13,679 nucleotides of DNA from an uncultured Mycoplasma sp. (GCA_947565485.1 CANOGG010000007.1:1-13679); one strand, 5' to 3'; numbered from the stretch's first letter, positions 1 through 8,512 are shown. The notes: a model not told the origin generated them from the letters alone. Numbers and translations: made by a program.

Positions 1-84
1 ACAACTTAAAATTTCAGAAAATTTTTAAAACTTACACATTTTTCTTGACAACCCCTAATTTTGTAAAAAAAGATAACTAAATGG

Positions 85-118
85 AAAAAGACAATTACAT
101 ACTGATATCGTAATCGTC
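85..118 (-). terminator. Terminator after the relaxase gene
   Basis: On the minus strand a 9-bp stem (bases 118-110 with 98-90, one G-T pair) encloses an 11-base loop and is followed by five T residues (89-85). The stem overlaps the last codons and stop of the relaxase reading frame. The plus strand also has a T run after the stem, so it could act in both directions. Confidence 0.65.
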
Positions 119-994
119 TTTTTCTTTGTCATTATCGTGATCTTTTGAATAAATATAATCATGTCTAATATCTTCTATTGTTTCATCACTAAATACTCCA
201 TGTTCATATAATTCTTTAGAAAAATACATATAATCTTCTCGATCTTTTTCTTTTCCAAAAATTCTTTTTTTGATAAAACTTACTAATTTACTAAATAAAT
301 TTTCAAAATAGTTAAGTGTTTGTTTTAACTTAGAATTTTCTTCTTTTAAATCATCTATTTCATTTTCCTGTTTATCAATCTTTTTTTCTAATGATTTTAC
401 TTTAATATTTAAAGCATCATTGTTTTCAGTTAGTATTTTAATCTTTTCTCTATTTTCTTGCAATTCAGAATCAACATTATTAAATGTTACTGATAATTTT
501 TGCATTCTCTTATATTCATCATTTGTAGTATTTACTTGCTGAATAAATTTATCAATTTTATCTTTATCCTCTTGTTTTAAAACATATTTGTCTTTGCTAG
601 TTAGAGTAGTCTTTAAATTATCTACTATTTCTTTGACTTCGTTAGAATTATTATCTAATTCTTTTGATTTTACATTTGCTTTTTTTAATCGTTCTTGATT
701 TTTAGATATTTCTTCTTTCATTTCAATATAGCCATCCATATCTTTTACATTAATATCTTTATTTCTACCTTTTTTCTTTGTCTTTAAAACATTATTCAAA
801 TCATATTCCTTATTAAAACTAGCAATACACAATGCTCTCATTTTATCTTGAAGTTCTATTAGTTTGGTTTTAGTAAAAACATCAGAATTACCAACTTGTT
901 TAGACATACCATTTTTACTTTTATATTTTATTGGAACACCGACAATATGCATATGTGGACTTGTTTCATCATAATGAATAATGGCACTTGCTAC
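95..994 (-). CDS. MobV/Pre relaxase, C-terminal segment (separate frame)
   Basis: This segment carries the catalytic histidine motif of the Mob_Pre (MobV) relaxase family: HYDETSPHMH, the HxDExxPHxH metal-binding signature, followed by IVGVPI. The family nicks one strand of oriT and leads it into a recipient during mobilization. The frame has no start of its own upstream of the motif: the first ATG (952) lies inside the motif and would remove the first histidines. The segment must therefore be read as a continuation of the 991-1476 frame, entered by a -1 shift or interrupted by a lost base. After the catalytic part comes a long charged helical tail, with a likely coiled coil rich in K, E, L and N in the C-terminal third, as in MobV proteins. 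Joined product is about 460 residues, close to the 494 of MobM from pMV158. Mobilization function is family knowledge; activity here is uncertain because of the split. Confidence 0.85.
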   Translation of the reverse strand, partial: VASAIIHYDETSPHMHIVGVPIKYKSKNGMSKQVGNSDVFTKTKLIELQDKMRALCIASFNKEYDLNNVLKTKKKGRNKDINVKDMDGYIEMKEEISKNQERLKKANVKSKELDNNSNEVKEIVDNLKTTLTSKDKYVLKQEDKDKIDKFIQQVNTTNDEYKRMQKLSVTFNNVDSELQENREKIKILTENNDALNIKVKSLEKKIDKQENEIDDLKEENSKLKQTLNYFENLFSKLVSFIKKRIFGKEKDREDYMYFSKELYEHGVFSDETIEDIRHDYIYSKDHDNDKEKDDYDISM

Positions 995-1476
995 TTTAAA
1001 ATAGGTATTAAGGTTTCTAAATCTTTTACTTGTTCCTTATATACATTAGACATTTTATATTTAAATTTATCATCTTTAGTATCCCAATATTTTTTATTTC
1101 CAAGTTCAATAATAATTTCACAAGCTAAATCATTTTTAGAGTTATCACTAATCTTTTTAAAGTAGTCATCTATTTTTCTATCATCTCTTGTTTGTTTGGA
1201 ATTATATTCAAGTCTTGCATCTTCAAATTCTTCTTTATATAGATTTTTAACATCATCATATAGGGAAGTAGTACCTCTTATAATTTGAATTAGATTCTGA
1301 TTATCATCATACTTACGATAATTATGTTTATCAACACGAGATAGTTGCCTAGCATTTTGAATTGCATTATTTGATAAAGAAGTTGTTCCACTAGCATTAG
1401 TTTTTGCTCTTGCTCGTGATACATTTTTTCTATTTTTATCACTACCCAAATGTAGTGAATAAGCAAGTTCAGACAT
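991..1476 (-). CDS. MobV/Pre relaxase, N-terminal segment (separate frame)
   Basis: This 161-residue reading frame is the N-terminal part of a MobV-type plasmid recombination/mobilization protein. It carries the family motif HNYR at residues 51-54 (compare HNER in MobM of pMV158), where the first His belongs to the active site. The start is ATG 1476, preceded by AAAGGATG about 12 bases upstream. The frame ends LIPILK then TAG (993-991), directly before the metal-binding HxDExxPHxH motif that lies in the -1 frame. The last two sense codons and preceding base are T TTA AAG, a U UUA AAG slippery heptamer, so a -1 shift gives a smooth PILKVASA junction. Equally, one lost T in the T4 run would explain the break. 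Alone, this product lacks the metal-binding histidines and should be inactive as a nickase. Confidence 0.85.
   Translation of the reverse strand: MSELAYSLHLGSDKNRKNVSRARAKTNASGTTSLSNNAIQNARQLSRVDKHNYRKYDDNQNLIQIIRGTTSLYDDVKNLYKEEFEDARLEYNSKQTRDDRKIDDYFKKISDNSKNDLACEIIIELGNKKYWDTKDDKFKYKMSNVYKEQVKDLETLIPILK
994..1000 (-). promoter_or_regulatory. Candidate -1 frameshift heptamer U UUA AAG
   Basis: The coding strand reads T TTA AAG TAG: an X XXY YYZ slippery heptamer in the correct frame, followed immediately by a stop codon. Slipping by -1 moves the ribosome into the frame that encodes the missing relaxase catalytic motif. No strong downstream hairpin and no Shine-Dalgarno-like stimulator 10-14 bases upstream could be found, so the site may be coincidental and the split a simple indel. 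Confidence 0.35.
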
Positions 1477-1503
1477 ATATAAATCACATCCTTTCTTTTA
1501 GCC

Positions 1504-1655
1504 TATTTTGTTTTATGACAAAATATTTAACCCCCTAGGCATTTTGGCGAAAGCATCAAAATAACCTCGTGGGCTAGGGATTCCCTAGAACCCTTTTAAG
1601 ACTCATTTCATAATGTTTTAAAACTTCGTAATAAAACAAAATTACATAAGTCTTA
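1504..1655. other. Candidate origin of transfer (hairpin array upstream of mobV)
   Basis: The spacer between the relaxase start and the recombinase end holds four inverted repeats in a row. They are TATTTTG/CAAAATA (1504-1510/1519-1525), ATTTTG/CAAAAT (1541-1546/1557-1562) enclosing GCGAAAGC (1547-1554), CTAGGG-ATT-CCCTAG (1574-1588) flanked by GGG and CCC, and TAAGACT/AGTCTTA (1597-1603/1649-1655). MobV elements carry oriT just upstream of the relaxase gene, and relaxase targets are hairpin-rich, so position and structure both fit. The nic site itself cannot be named from the sequence. The region is also clearly richer in GC than the flanking coding DNA around 1571-1593. Confidence 0.5.
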
Positions 1656-1705
1656 TAAAATGCTTTTCCCACTTTCATTGCTTCTCAACAAAACGTGTTC
1701 GCATT

Positions 1706-3834
<2,129 letters not shown>

Positions 3835-3860
3835 CTAGTAGGATGATTTTCCATATAACG

Positions 3861-3883
3861 AAAAAATCAACCCAAATTGAGTT
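3861..3883 (-). terminator. Weak terminator after tRNA-Cys
   Basis: On the minus strand AACTCA-ATT-TGGGTT forms a 6-bp stem with one G-T pair, followed by GA and six T residues. Its position 44 bases beyond the tRNA 3' end fits termination of the tRNA transcript. Confidence 0.4.
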
Positions 3884-3898
3884 AATATTTATATTAAA

Positions 3899-3915
3899 GT
3901 TCGAATAGTTCGAAC
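3899..3915. repeat. Perfect 17-bp dyad GTTCGAA-TAG-TTCGAAC
   Basis: A perfect inverted repeat of 7-bp arms with a 3-base centre lies between the tRNA-Cys 3' end and the recombinase gene. There is no T run after it, so it is not a terminator. It could be an operator over the recombinase promoter (TATAAA lies just downstream on the minus strand) or part of an attachment site. Confidence 0.45.
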
Positions 3916-3926
3916 AGATTCGTCAC

Positions 3927-4000
3927 TGGAGGGGCCTACCGGATTTGAACCGGTGCTCGGGGAGTTGCAGTCCCATGCCTTACCGCTTGGCTAAAGCCCC
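3927..4000 (-). tRNA. tRNA-Cys (anticodon GCA)
   Basis: The minus strand folds as a full cloverleaf: acceptor GGGGCTT/AGGCCCC, D stem GCC/GGC, anticodon loop CTGCAAC with anticodon GCA, T arm ACCGG-TTCAAAT-CCGGT, discriminator T and an encoded CCA end. Pair 27-43 at the top of the anticodon stem is a T-C mismatch; all other stem pairs are good. The 3' end faces the mobile element, but no second copy of the tRNA 3' end is present in this window. Confidence 0.95.
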
Positions 4001-4036
4001 ATCTCTAAACTATATGTTATTTCTCTTTGCAATATT

Positions 4037-4065
4037 ATTGTATTATAATTACTCCCTTTTGTCAA
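4037..4065 (-). promoter_or_regulatory. Promoter of tRNA-Cys
   Basis: TTGACA (4065-4060), a 17-base spacer and TACAAT (4042-4037) on the minus strand, 36 bases before the tRNA 5' end. This is a near-consensus sigma-A promoter. Confidence 0.8.
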
Positions 4066-4083
4066 TTAATATTCTAAAACTAA

Positions 4084-4111
4084 AGAAAAAAAGTCCTCTT
4101 TTCAAGACTTT
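4084..4111 (-). terminator. Terminator of the 4110-5466 operon
   Basis: AAAGTC/GACTTT stem (4111-4106 with 4095-4090), extended by T-G and T-A pairs, is followed by a run of T residues. The stem overlaps the stop codon of the last operon gene. Confidence 0.75.
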
Positions 4112-4604
4112 AATTAACGATTGTTGCAATTATATCAACCATAAAAAGAACAACAAAAACTATCGTCACCAACTTTGGTATTTTTTTCTCAAATTTAAGT
4201 ATTATCGGCACTAACAAATAATTAACCAAAGTCGCAAACACTCCCCAAAACACCGCGGCCTCTAAACATATATAATTCCCCAAATTAAACTTCATATTAG
4301 TATAATCCCAGTACACAACATGAAATAACTTCTCAATTAAAAAACCACCTAAAAACTCAATAAAACTCATCAAAAACATCGATATCACAAAAAACAATAA
4401 AACTTCCACCCATTTTCTCATATTCCTTTTCTTAAGAATTTTATCGACAAACATTAAAGCAAAAATTGCAAACCCATAAATAAACGTCCATGGCCCATAA
4501 AGTATCCCACTATTAAATGTCGTATTACCTATCCAACTAAAAATATTCTCTACTAAAAAACCCAAAAAAGAAAAAATAAAAAAGATATTCAAATAATAAA
4601 ACAT
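4110..4604 (-). CDS. CmpB-type integral membrane protein (PF06541, 'ABC-transporter type IV')
   Basis: A 164-residue polytopic membrane protein with about five hydrophobic helices. The N-terminal half has the family's recognisable opening (FLGFLVENIFSW) and the LYGPWTFIYGFA loop. These proteins are labelled putative ABC transporter permeases in databases, but no substrate or partner ATPase is known from this context, so function stays open. The start is taken as ATG 4604, preceded by GGGTGA with 8 bases spacing, rather than GTG 4616, which overlaps that ribosome site. It is the last gene of an operon with the UPF0316 and zinc-ribbon genes, only 36 bases after the former, and ends in a terminator. 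Confidence 0.8.
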   Translation of the reverse strand: MFYYLNIFFIFSFLGFLVENIFSWIGNTTFNSGILYGPWTFIYGFAIFALMFVDKILKKRNMRKWVEVLLFFVISMFLMSFIEFLGGFLIEKLFHVVYWDYTNMKFNLGNYICLEAAVFWGVFATLVNYLLVPIILKFEKKIPKLVTIVFVVLFMVDIIATIVN

Positions 4605-4640
4605 AAGACTATTCACCCATCTTTAGTGTTAACTAAAATC

Positions 4641-5147
4641 TTACTTTATATACCCATTATGTACTCCTCTCGTATCTTTAACCACTATAAATGCTTCTTT
4701 ATCAATTCTCTTAACCAACTTCACAACATTATTAGTATCCTTACTCTTCACATCCACCACAATCATATCTCGCGGTTGTTTATAATTCCCTTTAAGTGCA
4801 ATTATAGATAAAGCATAATCTCTCCCTCTTAGCGTATCTATAAGCTTATAATTATTTCTCTTAGTTATAATCTCCACACTATTAACATCTTTGATAAATT
4901 TTCTTGATAAAACTCCACCCAAATAAGTCCCTGTTGCATACCCCAGTGCATAACAAATCGGTATAAATATACTATCTATCTCTGTTGTAAGTGCCTTTCT
5001 CGCCGCAAAAAACCAAATAAAAACCTCTAAAAAAGCCAAAATCGGTATAATAAAACTCCTTTTCCTAACCATTATCATCGTTCTAAGAGTTGATATCGAC
5101 ACATCTAAAATTCTCGCAAAAAATATCTCTAAACAAGTAAAAAGCAT
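4641..5147 (-). CDS. UPF0316 family membrane protein (DUF5698 plus DUF2179)
   Basis: The N-terminal ~90 residues form three membrane helices with the family's conserved RxLDVSISTLRTMIMVR stretch and a GYATGTYLGG loop (DUF5698). The C-terminal ~80 residues are a soluble alpha/beta domain of DUF2179 type (PRDMIVVDVKSKD ... DKEAFIVVKDTRGVHNGY). Proteins of this build include YebE of Bacillus subtilis; their biochemical role is not established. ATG 5147 is chosen because GGGTGAT sits three bases before it, the same ribosome-site arrangement as the preceding gene (AGGTGATtgtATG). A TTG at 5159 with a GGAG 11 bases upstream is the alternative. It is the middle gene of a three-gene operon. Confidence 0.85.
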   Translation of the reverse strand: MLFTCLEIFFARILDVSISTLRTMIMVRKRSFIIPILAFLEVFIWFFAARKALTTEIDSIFIPICYALGYATGTYLGGVLSRKFIKDVNSVEIITKRNNYKLIDTLRGRDYALSIIALKGNYKQPRDMIVVDVKSKDTNNVVKLVKRIDKEAFIVVKDTRGVHNGYIK

Positions 5148-5181
5148 AATATCACCCAAGTTTTATTATGCTCCAAAAAAC

Positions 5182-5466
5182 TCATTGCATAACTTTTAAA
5201 ATCGCAAATATTATTAAAACAATTAACACGACCACAATAAAAAGGACTCCTAACCATTTATTTTCTCGTGGTTTCTCTCCATAATCTCTATTAATTGGCT
5301 CTTTACTAAACTTATCTGACAAAAAAACAAGTTCATTACTTTCTCGTTTATTCCCCAAATTAAATTCTTTTTGCGCCTGTATCTGTTCTTTACTCATCAT
5401 CGCCCCACAAGACTTACATATATAACCCCGACTAGGAAGAGCCGCTCCACACTTATTACAAAACAT
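5182..5466 (-). CDS. Zinc-ribbon membrane protein (hypothetical)
   Basis: A 94-residue protein with an N-terminal zinc ribbon, CxxC at residues 3-6 and 17-20 (FCNKCG ... YICKSCGAMM), a charged linker of about 45 residues, and one C-terminal membrane helix (about residues 71-91) ending in KVMQ. The layout predicts a tail-anchored protein with a cytosolic metal-binding head; small zinc-ribbon proteins of this kind are common in Firmicutes and have no fixed function. The ATG is preceded by AGGTGAT. It is the first gene of the operon, with a promoter at 5483-5512, and is 34 bases from the chosen start of the UPF0316 gene. Confidence 0.8.
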   Translation of the reverse strand: MFCNKCGAALPSRGYICKSCGAMMSKEQIQAQKEFNLGNKRESNELVFLSDKFSKEPINRDYGEKPRENKWLGVLFIVVVLIVLIIFAILKVMQ

Positions 5467-5482
5467 ACAATCACCTACTCTT

Positions 5483-5512
5483 ATTTTAAACCATAAGTAA
5501 AATAATTGTCAC
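5483..5512 (-). promoter_or_regulatory. Promoter of the zinc-ribbon/UPF0316/CmpB operon
   Basis: GTGACA (5512-5507), an 18-base spacer and TAAAAT (5488-5483) on the minus strand, 17 bases before the ATG at 5466. Confidence 0.55.
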
Positions 5513-5545
5513 TCAAACTAGCACGATAGACAAAAAATTTACATA

Positions 5546-5581
5546 CAAAAAGAAAAAGTAGACATCTTCTAAACATCTACT
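5546..5581 (-). terminator. Terminator of the 5584-6222 gene
   Basis: AGTAGA/TCTACT arms (5581-5576 with 5562-5557) and a 13-base loop, followed by TTTTCTTTTT on the minus strand, directly after the stop codon. Confidence 0.65.
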
Positions 5582-5583
5582 AA

Positions 5584-6222
5584 TTATAAACTAAATGGCG
5601 ATTTATCAAGTATAGTTGTTGGCTCTACTACTATAAACTCTTTTTTAGCAAGTGGATTATCACTTGTATTCACATAAGCTAGTGCCGAACGCTCTTGAAA
5701 TTTATAGCCTCTACCCAAATACTCTAAGAAACTTAATTCTGAAATATCTTTTGTCGTTGTAATTGTCTTATCATCATGATTTATGACTGAATATCCTTGA
5801 ACTTTAATCATAAACTCTGTAACTATTTCCCCAAAATATAAAGCTCTATCCCATAATTTCTTCTCTCGTGGGTTAGGTTGTAATATACTTTCATTACCAT
5901 TTTCATCAACTACCACTAGACCACTTGCAAAACCAAAACCATACATTTTAATAAAAACAGTATTCGCCAAAAACATTTCTCTTTTAACGGCGGAAGCCAA
6001 ATCACAATCATTTGCTAACTCAAAATCAGGATACAAATCTTTGACAAAATGGCCAAAAACATCAGCGAGACGCGTATCACGAGGCATATCCCATTCATAT
6101 AAGCAACTTAACAAAAACCAATTAGCAGGAATATTCTTTGTTTTACAGCTCTCTAAAATATGCTCTCTCATAAGTTCCATTGAAATATCACAATCATTTG
6201 CAATTATCGTATAATTATTCAT
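5584..6222 (-). CDS. Hypothetical protein, 212 residues
   Basis: I do not recognise this family. The protein is soluble, acidic in its first half, without signal peptide or membrane segment. It has a repeated NDCD motif (ANDCDIS near residue 9 and ANDCDLA near residue 70), a glycine-rich YGFGFASGL stretch, and a C-terminal half of mixed strands. The start is ATG 6222, preceded by AAGGGG at 8 bases; a GTG six bases upstream is less well placed. It has its own promoter (6250-6278) and terminator, so it is monocistronic. The size, with no catalytic signature visible, would fit a small regulatory or phage-like accessory protein, but nothing in the sequence decides this. Confidence 0.75.
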   Translation of the reverse strand: MNNYTIIANDCDISMELMREHILESCKTKNIPANWFLLSCLYEWDMPRDTRLADVFGHFVKDLYPDFELANDCDLASAVKREMFLANTVFIKMYGFGFASGLVVVDENGNESILQPNPREKKLWDRALYFGEIVTEFMIKVQGYSVINHDDKTITTTKDISELSFLEYLGRGYKFQERSALAYVNTSDNPLAKKEFIVVEPTTILDKSPFSL

Positions 6223-6249
6223 AACCACAACCCCTTTTTTCTACCAATA

Positions 6250-6278
6250 ATGATATCACACTTTTGTTAAAAAGTCAA
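6250..6278 (-). promoter_or_regulatory. Promoter of the 212-residue hypothetical gene
   Basis: TTGACT (6278-6273), 17-base spacer and TATCAT (6255-6250) on the minus strand, 28 bases before the ATG. Confidence 0.7.
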
Positions 6279-6301
6279 ATTTATATTAGCAGTCTAAAAC
6301 T

Positions 6302-8260
6302 TCAAGTGCCAATCACCACGTAAGGATTTGTTGAAGTTCCTGCTCCTCCTTGTTCAAACAGTGCATCAGCCTTCAAATTCACAACAGGACGAACACCTGC
6401 GTCGGCATTAATGGTGTAGCTGTCTAAACAGCCAAGATTAGCTACAGTGAATACGTTCGCAAAACCAACGCTAAAGTCATACGGAGACATGGTCCAATAA
6501 ACGCTACCCGTGTATAGATACGAATTGGTGTTCATCGTCGGATAAAATACCATTCCACCCATTTGTACTTCATCCGCAGTGATTAGTCCTACTGGAGTTT
6601 TAAATACATCTTTTGTACTATTGCATAACAATGTTGGTACTTTATTTGTTATTAATCTTATATATGCTCCATAATACGTTTCTGTCGTTCCTGTTCCTCC
6701 AGAACCATTGAGCGAAGAACTACTCGTACTTGGTTGTCTATCATTACAGAATCCTGCATTTGTATCTATATAACTTGCATAATTAGTTTTTAATTTGGCA
6801 TTATACCATCCGTAAAGTGTTGTTGCATCAGTTGAAGTCACTGAGCCAAGTATTGTCGATGCTGTTCCTGTTCCATGAACACTGCCTGATGTATACTTGA
6901 ATCCTACATACATATTATTTTGATAATTTGTATTGAATGCCTTTGTACCTATTTGTGTACTAGTTCCTGTCGTCGCTGGTGCACTCGTCTTTGATGCACT
7001 CAACCCAGCATATATCATTCTGAGTGAACCATTAGAGTTATTTCTAATTATTCTCCACCAGATATATTTTGAACCATCTTTACCAAATACTACCCAGTTA
7101 TTGTTTGCATTCCCACGATAGTACCTAATTGTCTGTGAACCTCCAGAGTAATCTCCTTTAGTCCAATTATATACTCCATTACCACTTGTTCCACTAAATA
7201 TAGAATTGTTTGTAGAAGTTCCTCCAGTAATTATAGAACTTGCTAATATTCCATCTGCCTTAGTTTTTTGGATAATGGTTGTGGTTGAACAATTATTTGA
7301 AGTATCACACACTTTTACATCATAAGTATAACTTGTATTTGCTGTTAAACCAGTAACGGAATATGTACAACTACTTTGGCCACTACATTTTGCTGTTCCC
7401 CAACTACTCGTTGTACTACGTTTGAAATAATATCCAGCTATACCTATATTATCTGTTGCTGATACATATAAGTCCATACTGGATTTTTCTACATTTGTAG
7501 CATATGATGAACCTATAACTGGTGCTGTCGTATCATCAATTTTTGTTTTTTGAGTAATGGTTGTAGTTGAACAATTATTTGAAGTATCACATACTTTTAC
7601 ATCATAAGTATAACTTGTATTTGCTTTTAAACCAGTAACGGAATAGATACAACTACTTTTTCCTGTACATTTTGCAGTTCCCCAACTACTCGTATTATTA
7701 CGCTTAAAATAATAACTGCCCATTCCTATATCATCAGTAGCTGATACATATAAACTCATACTTGTTTTTTCGACATTTGTTGCATATGATGAACCTATAA
7801 CTGGAGCTGTCGTATCATTAACCTTTGTTTTCTGAGTAATTGTTGTGGTTGAACAATTATTTCTTGCATCACATACTTTTACATCATAAGTATAAGAAGT
7901 ATTTGCTGTTAAGCCTGTTACAGAAAATGTACAACTACTTTGGCCTGTACACCTTGCACTACTCCAGCTACTCGTATTATTACGCTTAAAATAATATCCT
8001 GTTATACCTTTATTATCACTCGCTGTTACATATAAACTCATACTTGTTTTCTCTACATTTGTTGCATATGCTGAACCAATAACTGGAGGAGTAGTATCTG
8101 GTTTATAATTAACAATACCTTTGGCAATATTTATGCTGTTAGTATTTCTATATTTAGCTAGACTAGTACTGAATAATATCACAGTTAATGATAATACTAT
8201 AATCGTAATTAACATTATTATTTTTATTTTATTATATTTTTTTAAGACTTCTATTTGCAT
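6302..8260 (-). CDS. Secreted, membrane-anchored Fn3-repeat protein with lectin-like C-terminal domain
   Basis: A 652-residue surface protein. Residues 14-33 form a hydrophobic signal/anchor helix. Residues 55-336 are three tandem 94-residue Fn3-like repeats (each opening DTT-PVIG and holding VTGL-ANTSYTYDVKVCD), each with four cysteines. Residues 337-652 form a Gly/Ser/Thr/Asn-rich domain with paired aromatics (YIWWRIIR, YLYTGSVYWTMSP) and the ending GVRPVVNLKADALF ... TSTNPYVV. The WTMSP ... GVRPVVNL layout resembles C-type-lectin/FGE-like domains that end adhesins and retroelement target proteins. The last 300 bases have about 44% GC against about 22% in the next 60 bases. The start at 8260 lacks a strong ribosome site and is overlapped by a leader ORF. 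A binding role at the cell surface is inferred. Confidence 0.85.
   Translation of the reverse strand: MQIEVLKKYNKIKIIMLITIIVLSLTVILFSTSLAKYRNTNSINIAKGIVNYKPDTTPPVIGSAYATNVEKTSMSLYVTASDNKGITGYYFKRNNTSSWSSARCTGQSSCTFSVTGLTANTSYTYDVKVCDARNNCSTTTITQKTKVNDTTAPVIGSSYATNVEKTSMSLYVSATDDIGMGSYYFKRNNTSSWGTAKCTGKSSCIYSVTGLKANTSYTYDVKVCDTSNNCSTTTITQKTKIDDTTAPVIGSSYATNVEKSSMDLYVSATDNIGIAGYYFKRSTTSSWGTAKCSGQSSCTYSVTGLTANTSYTYDVKVCDTSNNCSTTTIIQKTKADGILASSIITGGTSTNNSIFSGTSGNGVYNWTKGDYSGGSQTIRYYRGNANNNWVVFGKDGSKYIWWRIIRNNSNGSLRMIYAGLSASKTSAPATTGTSTQIGTKAFNTNYQNNMYVGFKYTSGSVHGTGTASTILGSVTSTDATTLYGWYNAKLKTNYASYIDTNAGFCNDRQPSTSSSSLNGSGGTGTTETYYGAYIRLITNKVPTLLCNSTKDVFKTPVGLITADEVQMGGMVFYPTMNTNSYLYTGSVYWTMSPYDFSVGFANVFTVANLGCLDSYTINADAGVRPVVNLKADALFEQGGAGTSTNPYVVIGT
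6395..6478 (-). other. Candidate DGR variable segment in the surface protein
   Basis: Codons 595-622, between YWTMSPY and VRPVV, are 23 of 28 of the form NNC or NNT, with 11 ending in C in a low-GC genome. Diversity-generating retroelements mutate template adenines, turning AAC/AAT codons into NNC/NNT; this pattern at the end of a lectin-like domain fits such a variable region. The template repeat and reverse transcriptase are not in this window, so the call is a hypothesis. Confidence 0.35.
7253..8098 (-). repeat. Three tandem 282-bp coding repeats
   Basis: Repeat 1 at 7817-8098, repeat 2 at 7535-7816 and repeat 3 at 7253-7534 encode 94-residue Fn3-like modules without length change. Each has cysteines at four conserved positions (104, 110, 130 and 136 in repeat 1). 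Repeats 2 and 3 are close at the base level, which suggests recent duplication. Confidence 0.9.
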
Positions 8261-8346
8261 ACCCTATTTACCTGGTGTTCTACTTCATACATTAAGCCAT
8301 GCAAAAAAATATTTGTCTTAAAACCAATTTCCAAACTCTCTATCAT
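8251..8346 (-). CDS. Leader ORF, 31 codons, overlapping the surface-protein start
   Basis: In the long 5' untranslated region of the surface-protein gene an ATG at 8346 opens a 31-residue frame (MIESLEIGFKTNIF...), ending at TAG 8253-8251. Its stop lies eight bases inside the surface-protein gene, so the two frames overlap and translation could be coupled. The purine-rich GAGAGGAAAG lies about 12-20 bases upstream, a poor but possible ribosome site. It may be a leader peptide that controls the weakly initiated downstream gene, or it may be chance. Confidence 0.35.
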   Translation of the reverse strand: MIESLEIGFKTNIFLHGLMYEVEHQVNRVCK

Positions 8347-8408
8347 AATATTTTTATCTTTCCTCTCTTTCATTTTCAATAAATTAGAAATTTCTACTTT
8401 ATACTTCT

Positions 8409-8437
8409 ATTATAATTTGCATTATTATCAAAGTCAA
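8409..8437 (-). promoter_or_regulatory. Promoter of the surface-protein gene
   Basis: TTGACT (8437-8432), 17-base spacer and TATAAT (8414-8409) on the minus strand. The start of transcription would give a 5' leader of about 140 bases. Confidence 0.75.
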
Positions 8438-8445
8438 GAAAAATA

Positions 8446-8465
8446 ACACAATATATTACACAATA
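8446..8465. repeat. Direct repeat ACACAATA x2, possible operator
   Basis: ACACAATA occurs at 8446-8453 and 8458-8465, a 12-base period, between the surface-protein promoter and the plus-strand HTH gene. Placement suits binding by the adjacent regulator, but this is not shown by the sequence. Confidence 0.3.
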
Positions 8466-8512
8466 ATGTATAAAATACTTTTCTTTGAGAAAATTATACT
8501 GGTGATTTAAAA

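Noticed and set aside
896..1165. Plus-strand open frame opposite the relaxase
   Set aside because: It lies over both relaxase segments in antisense, has no ribosome site, and its composition is that of an AT-rich shadow.
3927..3960. tRNA-Cys 3' end as duplicated attachment core
   Set aside because: No second copy of the T-arm or acceptor sequence is visible anywhere in the window, so tRNA-targeted integration is not shown.
3945..4214. Plus-strand open frame through tRNA-Cys
   Set aside because: It reads antisense through the tRNA, its promoter and a terminator; not a gene.
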